This document shows positions 21,590 through 33,741 of a stretch of DNA of 64,000 nucleotides, piece after piece (the first letter of the stretch is position 1; each line of letters begins with the position of its first letter). The stretch is taken from NCBI GenBank assembly GCA_039720395.1, contig CM077823.1, positions 13,534,107-13,598,106 of the forward strand, read 5' to 3'. The stretch comes from Liquidambar formosana (lineage: Eukaryota; Streptophyta; Magnoliopsida; Saxifragales; Altingiaceae). The position numbers and the translations under genes are program-made. The notes below the pieces were generated by a model. It worked only from the letters and a program-made list of their open reading frames with translations, was not told the origin of the DNA and made no database searches.

Positions 21590-22843
21590 CTATCCGATGA
21601 TATCTATTCCCCATACTGCGAACGGCCATGGAGTTGACATGCTTGTTAAGGGCATGGAGGGCAAGTGTTGTCCGTTGGCGAAGAGCTGACACTTGTGGCA
21701 CTTCTTGACGTGGGCATAGCAATCCCTTTCCATTTTAGACCAGTAATACCCTAGTCTCATGATCTTCTTAGCCAACATGTATCCATTCATATGCGGAGCC
21801 CCCACTCCTTCATGGATTTCTTCGATGAGTTTCCTGGCTTCTTCCTCCGTGACACACAACAAGTGGATTCCGTCGTAAGATCTCCGATACAGTTTTCCTC
21901 CACATACCATATAATGGCTTGCCAATCTTCTCAGTGTTCGCCTATCCACGCGAGATGCTTCCTCCGGATATTCTCTTTCCTCGATGAGCCTTCTTATGTC
22001 ATAAAACCAAGGGTGGTTATCTGTTACCTCTCCTTCTCGAATGGAACAGCAATAAACAGGTTTCCCTCTGCATTCGATCACGAGCGGTTTTACGCTTCCT
22101 CCTTCTGGTATCTCCACCATTGAAGCTAGAGTCGCTAAGGCATCAGCGAACTGATTCTTGTTTCTCGACAAGTAATTGAATTCAATCTCCGCGAACTCTT
22201 TAGTCAGTACTTCCAAATAGGCATGATAGGGCAACAGCTTCTCGTCGCGAGTTTTCCACTCCCCTTTTATCTGACAGATGATCAATGCTGAATCTCCGAA
22301 CACCTCTAGTTCTTTTATCCCCAATTCTAACGCAGCTTCCAATGCTAGGATGCAGGCCTCATACTCTGCTATGTTGTTGGTGGCTTCGAACCCCAATTTG
22401 ACTGCTAAAGGCATGAAGGCTTCCTCGGGCGAGACTAGTAGCACTCCTATGCCATAACCTCTTCTGTTTGCAGCTCCGTCGAAGTAGACTTTCCAAACCT
22501 TCTTCTTGATTTCCAGGATATCTTCGTCGGGGAACTCATCATTGAATTGGGTTGATGATGACACAGGGCAGCTTGCCAAATGGTCTGCAATGACACTTCC
22601 TTTAACGGACTTCTGCGCCAGGTACTTTATGTCGAACTCATTGAGGAGAAGCGACCAACGAGCGGTCCTGTATGATAGGACTGGTTTTTCTAGCAAATAC
22701 TTCAAAGGATCCAATTGACTTATCAACAGGACTTCGAAAGACATTATGTAATGACGGAGTTTCTGGGTAGCCCATACCAATGCTACGCAAGCCTTTTCTA
22801 GCGCATTGTACTTTACTTCATAATCTGTCATTTTCTTGCTCAA
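21590..22843 (-). pseudogene. RNase H remnant, second (archaeal-type) RNase H and integrase zinc finger
   Basis: One open frame of 417 residues. Residues 1-60 hold the end of the RT-linked RNase H (YNALEKACVALVWATQKLRH). Residues about 128-270 hold a second RNase H with catalytic residues in KVYFDGAANRRG, NNIAEYEACIL, VFGDSALI and RNKNQFADALA. Residues about 340-400 hold the integrase HHCC finger (EIHEGVGAPHMNG ... CHKCQLF), then WGIDIIG with the first catalytic Asp. The dual RNase H arrangement is diagnostic for the Tat lineage. The frame is out of register with RT (shift near 22855) and ends at TAG 21590-21592 within integrase. RNase H removes the RNA strand during reverse transcription. 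Confidence 0.92.
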
Positions 22844-24142
22844 GTAGTAAATGGCATTTTCCTTTTTCGACCCTTAAGGTATTGAGCTAACATAGCTCCC
22901 GTCGCGGTTTCGGTAACCGTTAAATATAACAGTAATGGTTCACCTTGCCGCGGGGGAACCAAGATTAGGGGGTTGCTCAGATACCTTTTAATGGTCTCAA
23001 AGGCTTCTTGACAATCCTCATTCCATTCCTTAGAAACGCCCTTCTTCAGTAGCTTGAAAATTGGCTCGCATACCATGGTCAGATTGGCGATAAAACGACT
23101 TATGTATTGAACTCTCCAAAGAAAACCCCAGATCTGCTTTTCCGTTCTTGGTGGCTCCATCTCCGTGATAGCTTTTATCTTCCCTGGATCAACTTCAATT
23201 CCCCTCTGAGTGATCATGAAACCCAACAGCTTCCCTGCGGTGACTCCGAAGGCGCACTTCTGAGGATTCAGTCGGAGGTTGTACTTCTTTGCCCGTTCTA
23301 GGAACTTCTCCAATGCCGCGAAATGTCCTTCCCGGTCTACAGATTTGACTATCATGTCGTCTACATACACCTCTACTTCTTTATGGATCATATCATGCAA
23401 TAGGGTCGTAGCAGCTCTTTGGTAAGTAGCCCCGGCATTTCTCAAGCCAAAAGGCATTACCTTGTAGCAATACGTGCCCCACTGCGTGATAAAAGCCGTC
23501 TTTTCCATGTCTCGAGGCGCCATCTTTATCTGGTTGTAACCGGAGAACCCATCCATGAAGGAGAGAAGAGCATGGCCTGCTGTGCTGTCGATCAACACAT
23601 CGATATGCGGTAGAGGGAAATCGTCCTTTGGGCTCGCAGCATTAAGGTCGCGGAAGTCAACACACATTCGCACTTTCCCATCTTTTTTAGGCACAGGCAC
23701 TATGTTAGACAGCCACTCAGGGTACTCCACAACTTGGAGAAACCCGGCATCTAATTGTTTAGTTACCTCTTCTTTTACTTTCAAAGCCCATTCTGGTTTT
23801 AATCTTCTTAATTTTTGCTTTATAGGCTTTTTAGTGGGATTAGTGGGGATGTAATGTTGCACAATATCTGGATCAATACCAGGCATATCCTCATAAGACC
23901 ATGCGAAGGCCTCTACATTGGCTTTTAGAAGTATTATCAATTTTTCTTTTTCAGCAGGTGAGAGAGTTATCCCAATTTTAATTATCCTTGGCAATTCATC
24001 TGTCCATAGATTGATTGATTCCAATTCATCCATGTTAGGTTCGGTAACGCCCCTTTTCCTTTGCTCGACGAGCTCCGGGGGACGTCATTCTTAGGATCTA
24101 TATCCATGCCATAGATATCCATAGAAGAGAGAAAGGAAACAC
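22840..24142 (-). pseudogene. Reverse transcriptase of the gypsy element
   Basis: The open frame from about 24033 down to 22840 (397 residues) covers most of the RT: PVPKKDGKVRMCVDFRDLNA (about 113-132), FMDGFSGYNQ (159-168), MPFGLRNAGATYQR, and the active site YVDDM (223-227). It then runs into the connection region (LRLNPQKCAFG, GFMITQRGIEV). It ends with a frameshift at the RNase H junction (about 22855). Upstream at 24142-24155 the minus strand has a canonical 3' splice site (pyrimidine tract, then TTATTTGCAG). Ogre-type elements have an intron between gag-pro and pol, so this is a candidate acceptor. Another break lies near 24033-24050. Confidence 0.92.
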
Positions 24143-24307
24143 TGCAAATAATGAAAAAAAAACACACTTTATTGACTGAACTAACAAAACAAAACAGAGA
24201 AAAGAAAACACATGTGCCACAACTAGGGAACGACTCCTAACTCCACAAGGTGGGCTAGGCGGACACACTTTATTTGAAAGGAAAGCTAAGACAAGCTATT
24301 AAGGAAC

Positions 24308-25276
24308 CTACAAGCTACTATCAGGTAAGTCGAGATCCTCGCCCTCAAGAACTTCTGCAATAGTACCCTCTTCAAGATACCAATTAAGGAGCGGCACGGC
24401 TGCATGGTGAATTGAAGAACACTCGAGATCCGATCCCTCCACAGCAAGAATCGTATCTTGAAACATTGTAACCATGGCTTCCGAATCCATCTGTTCTGCC
24501 CAGTCCTCACTCTTCTCTTCCCAATAGTCATCCTTGATCGCTTCATCATCAACCATTGTTGCAGTGATGAGATACCACTCAGTGAAGAATATTTCAAACC
24601 CCGAAACTCTTGCCTTGGTTGCTTTGTCAATGGATGGTTCGGGGAATCCACAGAATAGAAAATCCTCCCCTTCCTTAACAAAGTAACCGTTCAAGGTAGG
24701 TCGGTATGGCGAGATTCTAATATCTGGCACCCTCCCTTCTGCTTTTGCTTTGACCCTTTCTCTACTTCTCTGCAACATCTCCATACGGTCCTTCTTGGAA
24801 GGCTCATACCCCAATCCGAAAGTGTAGGTGACAATGCGGCTCTGAACGGATACCGGTATGCCTTGCTGACGGCGTCCTAGTCCCATGCCTGGGAAGAAAC
24901 TCATTTTCTTCATTATGTTCCCCACATGCAGGTTACCATGAGGGCAAAAGTCGAGAGGTATCAACTCTCTCTGTTCTGGCTCTTTCTCTATGCATTGAAC
25001 ATACTTGAACCCAGACAATGGTGCCCCAACAGGCTCGGGCTTGATCTCGCAAATGGGTACCCCCGACGACTTCAAGTCATAATCACCTTGGAGTGTGACA
25101 ATGGCCCCTTCATAAGGGAACTTGACTTTTTGGTGCAATGAAGAAGGGACAGCCCCTGCAGGATGAATCCAAGGTCTTCCCAACAAGATATTGAAGCACG
25201 ACGGGACATCCAGCACTTGGAACTCCACTCTGAATTCTGTAGGCCCCATAATCAAGCGGCAAAGTGACCACTCCAA
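24308..25276 (-). pseudogene. Protease C-terminus plus G-patch-like linker
   Basis: This frame starts in the second half of the protease (FNILLGRPWIHPAGAVPSSL, with the conserved LGRPWIH block). It includes a glycine-rich G-patch-like motif (FFPGMGLGRRQQGIP, about residues 148-162), then an acidic linker to 24308. G-patch segments after protease are common in plant Tat elements. The N-terminal half of protease is in another frame (25110-25844), so a frameshift lies near 25140-25270. The main frame stops at 24308, where Ogre-type elements have the gag-pro stop and intron. Confidence 0.85.
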
Positions 25277-26423
25277 TCACTTCTCTGCGGGTATTATCAT
25301 AAGCTCTCACTGTTTGCCCGGATGGCATGAAGTCTGTTGGATCCAACCCCAAAACGGTGGCAGTTCTGAGAGGGCACACATTAAGAGCGGAACCATTGTC
25401 GATCAGGACTGTAGGAACCCTCTTTCCCATAGTGTCGACAGTGATGTACATGGCTTGTGAATGGCTAGGTCCACTTTTAGGTAGGTCTGCCTCTGAGAAC
25501 ACAATGGTTGAGTTCTTCGAGGTTGGATTCACCAAGTTCACCAAATTTTCTGGAGATGTGTCAACAGGAACCTGTATCTGGTTGAGCAACTTCAAGATAG
25601 TCTGACGGTGCTTGTAAGAGGCCATGAGCAAACCCCATATGGTGATGTTGGCATTAGTCTTTCTCAATTGCCTAAGCACTTCATCTTCCTCTTCTTGCAG
25701 GTCGAGGTGGCGATTACCTTCCAAGTCCCCCAATGGGTTGTCAGATTCTAAGTGCGGAGGCTTGAAATGGCGACCCCCTCTAGTTATGTGCTCCACTTCG
25801 TCATCGCTCATCCATATGTCATCAATCTCACCTACATCACCCATGAGGTCATCCCATGTGATTGTGTCGATCTCTTCCGTTTGGACTTCCTCTGGTAACT
25901 CATCCTAACCTGTGGGGATTATAGGCTCATCAGGGATGGGGTCGGGGTAGAGTGCATAGTAATCAAACTTTCCGGATGACTCTCCCAACAAACCCACTTT
26001 AGGATCTCCTGCCTCGAACCTTTCTTTCAATTGTCGCTGCATGGACTTCTTTGGCAATACCAAAACCTTTTGATCAATAAGGTCTTGAACTACCTTTTTC
26101 AGTACAACACAGTCCTCTGTATCATGTCCGGGCGCCTGATAGTACAAACAGAATTGGTGAGGAGTCGAAGGCCTCGGCTTTGAATAGCATGGCAATATGA
26201 GCCCTTTATCACAACATTGGTGGAAAACTTGGGTCAAGGTCATGGGAAGTGGTGTGTATTGCCTTATGGGTTGATGGGATTGGGACGAGCCAAGCTCGAT
26301 GGCATTTATGTTGCTGGGAGGAGGCACATTATGGGCTAGGGAGGGGATTTCGAGTGACATTTGGGCAATTTGGTGCGATGGGTGGTGAAATGATCTGCTT
26401 GTCGAGCAAATCTTGGATTTCAT
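25110..26423 (-). pseudogene. gag C-terminus and protease active site
   Basis: The upper part (26423-25905) carries a zinc-knuckle-like block (FCLYYQAPGHDTEDCVVLKK) that ends in TAG at 25905-25907. The lower part (25844-25110) is in the same frame and carries the aspartic protease active site VLIDNGSALNVCPL, with Asn where many families have Asp-Thr/Ser-Gly spacing (D-N-G-S-A), as is usual in plant Tat proteases. The protease would cut the gag-pol polyprotein in the particle. Nonsense and frameshift lesions make it inactive. Confidence 0.88.
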
Positions 26424-27684
26424 GGCGGAGGCGGTAACAACGGTTGGTTAGATGGCCTTTGGCTTGGTGGAACTTGCAATATTCATTTTCATTGTAGTTC
26501 TTGGGCAATGGGTTTGGTGGAGGCCTTGGGTCGAGGCGTTTCAGGAGGTCACGGCTTCTCAGCTTTTCAAAGACTCTTTCGAGTGGCATGTATAGCTCGG
26601 TGAATTAGCGAGGTGAGGTGGAGTCATTTAGGGAGAAAGAGCGAGTGGGTTGCGTAATGGTATTGACCTCAGCATTGGGTTTTCCTTCGAAGTTTGTCCT
26701 TCGACTCCTTTGGATTTCCTCCGTTTTGATTGTTCCATCGGCGATTGCATCTTCAACTTATGTACCAGGCCCAACAAGAGCCTTGAAGTTCGGAAAGTAA
26801 TGAGCAAAGAGATGCTTGTGATATACGGGCAGCAAGTTCTTCACCACCAACTGAATCTGTTCTTCCTCATTCGGTCTGTCTGTCATCTTAGAAGCCTTTT
26901 GTCTCCACCTAGTGATGAAAGCGGAGAAAGTCTCGTTAACCCCTTGCTTAGTGGTTTCCAAGTCCCTTCGCGTGACATCCACTTCAGTGTTATACTTGTA
27001 ATGGTCCGTGAATGCATTGCACACATCTTCCCAGGTCTTGGTTCTGTTCTCCTCTAATGACAAAAACCATTTCAAGGCGGAACTCGCTAATGACTCATGA
27101 AACATTTGAGCCAATAACTCATCGTTCGCTCCTCGAGGGTGCATAGCTCGCACATACATTTTGAGGTGGGTTTTAGGACAGCCAATCCCATCGAATTTTT
27201 CCAACTCTGGCATCTTGAATTGTAGCGGGATGCGAGCCTTTGGGAACAAGGACAAAGTGCGGATGTCCACCATATCATCAGACCTGCGGATTCCCTTCAG
27301 AGTTCGTTCTAAGGCCTCGACCTTGTTTGCCAGGACGGTTGAGCTCTCCCTTGATGTGGCTTTGGTTTCCCCTTCTTTGGTATTGGGTAGTTCTCCCCCT
27401 TCTCCTAATGGTTCCTCAACGGATTCAGACTCATTGGATCCTTGATTGTTATCAGTGGCACGGGCCCTAGATTCAGGTTCAGAGTTCTTCTGTTAAAGGT
27501 CTTGAGCTAACTTGAGTGCAGTCTCGGATACCTGGGTAGTATGATCAAGCTTTTCCATGATAGCTTTCAAAGCGGCCTCAAGGTTGAAACCCCGGTTGCT
27601 AGTTCTTTCTTCAGCTATATCCGACTCAGTGATGGAATCAGCACTGACTAGGCGCCCTTGTTGATCGCGGATCCAAGCCAGCAC
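26329..27684 (-). pseudogene. gag of the gypsy element (three in-frame stops)
   Basis: The frame begins near 27684 (LAWIRDQQGRLVSA). After a TAA at 27493-27495 it continues in frame into the retrotransposon gag core (PELEKFDGIGCPKTHLKMYV ... ALKWFLSLEE ... WEDVCNAFTDHY), ending at a second TAA (26758-26760). A third TAA near 26606 precedes the block YCKFHQAKGHLTNRCYRLRH, a CHHC-like zinc knuckle. The frame then shifts near 26380. Gag forms the cytoplasmic particle that packages element RNA. The clear start codon is not in frame with this reading (ATG near 27705 is one base off), another sign of decay. Confidence 0.88.
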
Positions 27685-27699
27685 GTCTCTCCCTCTAAC

Positions 27700-28365
27700 A
27701 TAGGATAAATACTCAATTTTTCAGCCTAAGGGTCCATCCTAAGCTTCCATAATTATCTCAAAATCTTTACAACGTACACCCTTAATTAGTTTTCTTAACC
27801 AATTACCCTTGCGGGGGTCATAGGGAAGGGTACGTATTAAGGATGTAGGATGTAAAGTTTCCTTTAATTACCCACTCAATCAACAAAGCATGGCAACACA
27901 TCACAAACACGGCAGCATATCATCACAACAATGTGTGTGCATATAGGTGATCCAACGGTGTCCTAAAAGGCCCATTACATGCAATTCTTTCTTTTAAGAG
28001 GGTAGGCTAGGGTCCTCAACTTTGCTTGTACCAATCTTTATACCTAACCACATGTGACATCAGGAATGTCGCGTGGGTCCAGCAGTACGTGATTGATCCA
28101 TTTGATATACCCAAGGGCAAACCCAAGGGTACTTGGCAAGAGAGGTTTGATAGCTTCGCCCAACACATGGAATCAGGAAAACCAAGGTCGAACTAGGCTA
28201 TCAGTTGGCAAGGATACATCGAGGGATAATCGAGTGATCATGCAACAATAGCGCACACAATGCAATAAATGAAAGCACACAATCAAGCGGATGCAATGTG
28301 ATTGATTTTAATTATCAATAAGAAATTAATTTAGCCCAATCAAATTAAATGAGTCTAGCCCTCGA
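27700..28365 (-). other. 5' leader of the gypsy element
   Basis: This is the non-coding leader between the primer-binding site and gag on the minus strand. I see no extra open frame of the kind Ogre elements carry upstream of gag. Confidence 0.6.
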
Positions 28366-28385
28366 CATCCCCAGCGGAGTCGCCA
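28366..28385 (-). promoter_or_regulatory. Primer-binding site
   Basis: On the minus strand, three bases after the 5' LTR, the sequence is TTTGGCGACTCCGCTGGGGA. TGG plus the following bases fit a tRNA 3' end (ending ...AGTCGCCA). Ogre/Tat elements use tRNA-Arg, so tRNA-Arg is the likely primer. The isotype is inferred. Confidence 0.75.
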
Positions 28386-28388
28386 AAC

Positions 28389-31381
28389 TGTGAACCCACG
28401 AAAAAGCGCGGAGCCCACAAGGGTTTGGCAAAAATATAAAGGGGTTTAAAGACAACAAACAAAAAGGGAGTCGCCACCACATTTTTTAAGGAAAGAGGAA
28501 AACCACAAAAATGTTTTATTTTCAAAACCACATGACTCCATTAAAGGAAAAGCAAAGTCTTTGAAACCAGAAAATTGGATTCGGGGGCTAAGTTACGACG
28601 TGGGAAGGTTCTGGACAAAAGCCCATAGGCACCCACATCGCCCGAGTTGGTCTCTTAATTTAATTGGGCTAACTTAATATCTTTTCCACTCAAATATCAT
28701 TATATATCATCACAAGGCAGCATGCATATCATATATTTCATCCAATCATCCATGCATAATCACTTAAATAAAACAAAACAGAAAAGAAAAGCCTAGGATA
28801 CTTGGATCCTAGAACGGACTTGAGCCTCACGAAGAGCGCCTATGTACCATGCAGCGAAGTACATGGATCAAAGTCCACGTAGTTCGAAAAGAATAGGGTT
28901 ACAACCTAATACAAACCTATGGTAAATACCCTAGGTTTCCTCATTTGAAAAGGTATCGAATAATCCAAAATTGAAAACTTCCACAAGAGGAAAACTTTGA
29001 TAAAAACTAGAATTTATTATTGAAGGAAACCTTTGGTAATTACCATAAGCTTGTATTAAGAAGTAACCCTAGGAGGGAGAAGAGAAAAGAAAGAAAAAGA
29101 AAGGTGAATTGGGGCACCTTCAAACCCTACTTACCTGAGTGCACAAGCTCCAAACATTAGCCATTTCAGACCATAGCAGCCCTATTTGCAATAGGACAAG
29201 CATTGTACCCGTTTGCACCCTTACAAGTGCACATAATCATGCAAAGAAAGCAATATGCAAATCTGGACAGAAACTTGACAAGGCCTAAAATCATCCATTA
29301 ATCATGCAAATAACAAGAATAATGAATAACTAGGGACTCTAACTCAATCCTACATGCAATGACTCGACTAACATGCATAAAAACCTACCAAAGACACACT
29401 AACAAGCATAAGAGACTCCAATAATATCAAAAAACATGATAACAAAGCATATTCTAATGAAAAAGATGATATTTTATGTAAAATATGAAAATAAACCTTC
29501 CTACGGCGAGCTTTCTTAAGCGAAACTATCCTAGGATAATTTCACGTAAGGAAGTCATTATGGGTAGGTGCAATCAGCATATCCTACGTAAAATATATAC
29601 TCTAGAACACAACAGAAAAGATTTCATGCTTAAACACATCACAGAAGACTCTCATGCAAAACCTCACTCAACGAAAAGGATAATTATCCTTAGAAAAGGA
29701 TAATGTCTCCAAAAACCCTATAAAATAGACTATATGAATACAAACCTAGCATGATTCAACTATATGCAGCATATATAGAATGACTATGATGAGCAACAGC
29801 TCAAAAAGCTAAGCTAAGCATGCTGTATAAGACCTATGCGATTTCAGGGTTATCGAAACCCTAATCTCACAAATATGCATAAAAACCTACTAAATGACTC
29901 TAAGACATGCTCAAATTATCATGAATATCATTCATATCATATATATTAACTAACAGGAGCATCAATTCATGATAATAATCACAGCAACCTAAACATATGA
30001 ACTATGCATGATTTAAGAGGATAGAAAGAAGAAGGCTATCAAATCCTTGGTAAACCAGGGATTATCAAGCATATAAAGCTAGGAACTATCCTAAAATCAT
30101 TCATATAACATCATGTAAACATTGAATTCAATCCATAAGAAGAGCAATTGCATGCACCACAACTATCTTAGAAGAAGAAGAAGAAAGAGAAGAAGGAGAA
30201 GCAGAAATTCATGTTCAGCATTAAAGAGACATGCTTACCTCTTGTAGACTCTTCCTTGTCTTCAATCCTCTTGTTTCCTTGCTTGCTTGGGGTTGAAGAG
30301 CCTCCTCTTGAAGTCCTTCTAGCTCTCCAAACTCATAGCTCCCTCTCTCTCTAAGTGTAAAGTGCAATTAACCTCCCCTATGTGCTGAATATCATGTCCT
30401 TTATATAGAGAACTGACCCCCTAAACCAATGGCTAGGATTAATTCATTAAATAATGATCCTAGGGCTATTAGAGACTCTCTTGGTGCTCAAACAACTCAA
30501 ACCTACACACTCCTAAGCTCAGACAAGTTGTTTTGGCGGAGGAAACCGTCAAAAGAGGGAAAGAAGAGTCAGAGTTCGAGTTGAGGACGGACTCTCTCGG
30601 GTGACCAACTAGGCTTGGACGGTTAGCCGTCTGGGTTTGGACAGCTGATCGTCCAGCCCCGGACGGTTACCCGAGGCCCTCCTATTTTGGCTCCGCTTTT
30701 GACTCCCACTTGTTGTAAAAGTCCTAAAATCTTCAAATTAAGTCCGATTTTGACGAAATAAAAGCCAAAACGACCGTGTTTCGAAGGGGAACACATTTTT
30801 AGGCATTTTAGGACAAAAATCCTCAACCATGGGTGCATGGTTAGGTTTTACAAAGGTGGTTAACCATGGTGCTTCACCGTCGCTAAGCTGGGTTTGTACA
30901 CGAGGTCAAACCGAATGCTTTCCTAATCGAAAATCGATCTTTCTAAACATGTTTAGGACATAAATAAAGCCCAATTGAAGTTAAATGAGAGAAAATTGAT
31001 TGGGTCTTATGAGTCAATTTGAGCAAACCAAGAAAGGGTCTTTTAGCCAACCCGAACCATTACGAGCCAAATTGATCTTAAACCATTAATTCATGAAATT
31101 GAACCTATATATAGACTCTATATAACCATATGAACTCATGGGAATGACTCGGGATCCATTCCAAAGTCAAATGGAAAATATACGGCTTAAAAGACGGTTA
31201 TGCCCTTTAAGTCGCAAAAGTTCTTATTGACCATTGAGATGAACTCCAAATCACTTCAAAATTCATACACATGATATTCAATGCCATAGAAACTCAATGC
31301 AAAAGACTAGACTCAAAAAGGACTCAAAATCCTACATGAAATTATATGTCCTAGCTAAGGTGACAAAAATGGGGTGTGACA
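28389..31381 (-). repeat. 5' LTR of the gypsy element
   Basis: Nearly identical to 10975-13982. The main length difference is 14 bp missing from an AAAAG-type run near 28780. It carries the same TATA box, GC-rich module (30596-30676) and palindromes. Most substitutions between the LTRs are C/T or G/A transitions, as expected for methylated plant transposons. Confidence 0.97.
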
Positions 31382-31386
31382 CTAGC

Positions 31387-33741
31387 ACCCATTTTTCATT
31401 TCCTTTTATTGCATATGAGCTTGCATTTGTGATGTGTGAAATGAAAATTTAAGCATATCAAAAGGTTGAGATGATGTTTAAACAAAATCAAATTTGGCAA
31501 GGTTAGGTTCATGCATGCATGCATATTGTTTATACTAACCGTTTCTTGTTTCCTTGTTGGTAATCATAATCAACTTGAACATAAAAATCCCCTTTTGCTA
31601 CAGAGCTTATTGGACTTAATTGAATATCCCCATGCTTGGATAAATGAACAAATACAAGTACTTAGACAAATTCATTCAAAATGATTGTTCTCATTTTTCA
31701 TTTTCTTTATTTAGAGGTTATGGCTTTTTGCTACCTTCCAGGTTGTGATCGTTGCAACCCTTTGCCCCTTCGCTTGCACAGTTCTAGCTTTATTTACCGC
31801 TTTATTTAGAGGCTATGGCTTTTCGCTACCCTCCGGGTTGTGGTCGTTGCAACCCTTTGCCCTAATGTTTGAACACTTTTTATTTTGTGGTCACTTGACC
31901 CTTTTTATTTTATGTACATATACTTGTGCTTTATAAAGCAATAAACATCACATTCATGAATTCCAAACCTTGCCAAGGTTAATTATGTTTATATGTCTTT
32001 TGACATCTTGATATGTTCATCTTGAAATTTCATGCTATGTTGATATTTCAATTCTATTCCCATGTGAATAAGATTCAACTAAAGACTTGAGATAATCTAT
32101 CATGCTATGGATAAAAATTTTACAGCATCAGATGCTTAAAAACTCATCCATAGCATAATAGCTTATCACTATCAAATGGACTTAATCAATTGACTCGCCA
32201 GATTCCAATGAATCGCCTTACCCCTAATTCAGGAACTCCTGTGTGTCCCTATGTCACGTAGTAAAATCTCAATCCTTAGGAGATTTAATTGATTGCATTT
32301 TTATTCAATTAATTCAAGTGCGCACCAAGATTGGATTCAAATTCCTCCTAAACCATCTTTAAGCTTCAAAAGCTCCAAATACCTTTTCAAAGAGTCTTTT
32401 AAATTGAAAGTGATTTTTTACATCTCAAATCCCTGCCGAAAGATTCATACCTGCGTGGGACCATCTTCCTATCAATCATTTTTTACAACATCACCATCTT
32501 TATCAAATAAAGATTTTGATTCAAAAAAGAACCTCTTGCCATCAAGCAATCTATTGATACACACATCATTTTAATTGACGAGTTCATTCCAAAAATAACT
32601 CGGATAATTCTTTTCATTAAAAAGGCGCATGCCCTCTTCCCACAAACATTATCTTAATCAAGTCAATTTTCCAAAACCATCATTTCATGTAGGATCCCCT
32701 TTCTAGTATGGATTGAGAATTATAAAGTTTCACTTTCACTTTATTTAAGCCAGATTCCTTTACACTTCAAAAGGTGTCCTCTCCTCAAATCAAATGCATT
32801 TTCTTCCTTTAAAAGGAACCCCTATCTTCAAAAGGCAATCTTTACCCTTCAAAAGTGAACATGCTCTTCATTTCAATAGCTTTCAAAAAGCATCCTTTTT
32901 CTTCACCCATTCCTTGACTTCAAAAAGTCTCGAGCTTTCTCCGGATCCCAAAAGAGGTTCGCACTTGATATTAATTCTTTAAAAATGGACTCACATCATT
33001 TCCATTTCCATCCTTTCATAAAGGATTGATTTTACCACTACAAGATAGGGATACTTTAGAGTTAATCAATTCGACCTAAGATACCCAAGAGAAGGAAGGC
33101 GAATTTGTGGTCTTTTCAAATAATTTTCATTCACAACCTTAAGGCATACTTTTCCAAATATCAATACTTTCCAAAGACTTTGTTGCAATGCCTTTAAGGA
33201 TCTCTATTTTAAAATGACAGAATTCACCACCCTTCAAAAGGGTATTCTATGTCAAATCATTCGTATAGGAAATCAACAATACCAAATGGGATTTTAATCA
33301 GAAACATCGTTGAAATCGGAAACCGTTGGAAACTGTTGGATTCCAACGGGCGATGTGGGGTGCCTCACACCTTCCCCACTCATAACCAAACCCTTTTACC
33401 CTCAATCTTTAGTTTCACAGACCACTAGGAGTCATTCAAATTTTCCAGTAGACCTTCAAATGGGCCTATTGATGATAAGCCCTTAAATGGACTTATTTTG
33501 GGATCTCAGACAACCCTACCTTCTGATTAACCTTAGGATGCCCAGTCACATCCTCAAACCCCCTGATTGGTGGTGACTCCATAGCCTCGATTATTTTAGA
33601 TATGCTTGTTTGCCTAGGCTGGGCAAGGCGCCCTTGAAATGAACTCAACACACACCCAGCACAGAATGGACCACCCGGGGTCATCTCAAACTCAAAGGAA
33701 ATCCCTTTTCCCTTAAATGTTTTTTTTTTGGGGTAGCGACA
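31387..33741 (+). other. Right part of the long LTR-like block
   Basis: This directly continues the sequence left of the gypsy element. A short direct repeat (ggttatggctttttgctacc ... cgttgcaaccctttgcccc) occurs twice at about 31717-31862. Farther on are LTR-like blocks near 33345-33400 and 33570, and a T-rich end with GGGGTAGCGACA. No coding sequence is evident. Confidence 0.5.

Larger units (their letters stand above)
10975..31381 (-). mobile_element. 20.4-kb Ty3/gypsy retrotransposon (Tat/Ogre type) carrying two antisense genes
   Basis: Two LTRs (10975-13982 and 28389-31381) bound the element, with perfect TSDs CTAGC at 10970-10974 and 31382-31386. The coding strand is minus: LTR, primer-binding site, gag, protease, RT, RNase H, second RNase H, integrase, then an extra 7-kb region and the 3' LTR. 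Dual RNase H, a G-patch-like segment after protease, long LTRs and the large size are hallmarks of the Tat lineage (Tat, Ogre, Retand). All genes of the main polyprotein contain stops or frameshifts. The extra region holds two plus-strand genes (PMD and DUF7745-like). LTRs differ by roughly 38-40 substitutions and a few indels in 3 kb (about 1.3% by eye), so the insertion is recent. Confidence 0.95.
6917..33741 (+). mobile_element. Putative very long solo LTR in the hAT transposase, itself split by the 20-kb gypsy element
   Basis: The hAT coding frame stops at about 6917 and resumes at 33742. GACACCT occurs at both junctions, and the first 13 bases agree at 11 positions. Removing the gypsy element (10975-31381 plus one TSD copy) leaves about 6.4 kb in one orientation. 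It holds a 162-bp tandem array, a GC-rich dyad (9855-9981), a TATA box (TATAAATAG, about 10157) and an LTR-like 3' part ending TAGCGACA. The 3' part shares GGGCGATGTGGGGTGCCT, ACCTTCCCCAC and GGTGGTGACTCC with the sense strand of the neighbouring 3-kb LTR, which suggests a related Tat/Ogre LTR. The left terminus lacks a clear TG and the 5-bp TSD is not clean, so boundaries and class are tentative. Confidence 0.5.

Noticed and set aside
21434..25908. Many plus-strand frames across the polyprotein region
   Set aside because: They mirror the minus-strand pol and gag frames and have no domain content.
28366..28388. tRNA-like sequence next to the right LTR
   Set aside because: Only the 3' end of a tRNA is matched, as expected for a primer-binding site; there is no cloverleaf.
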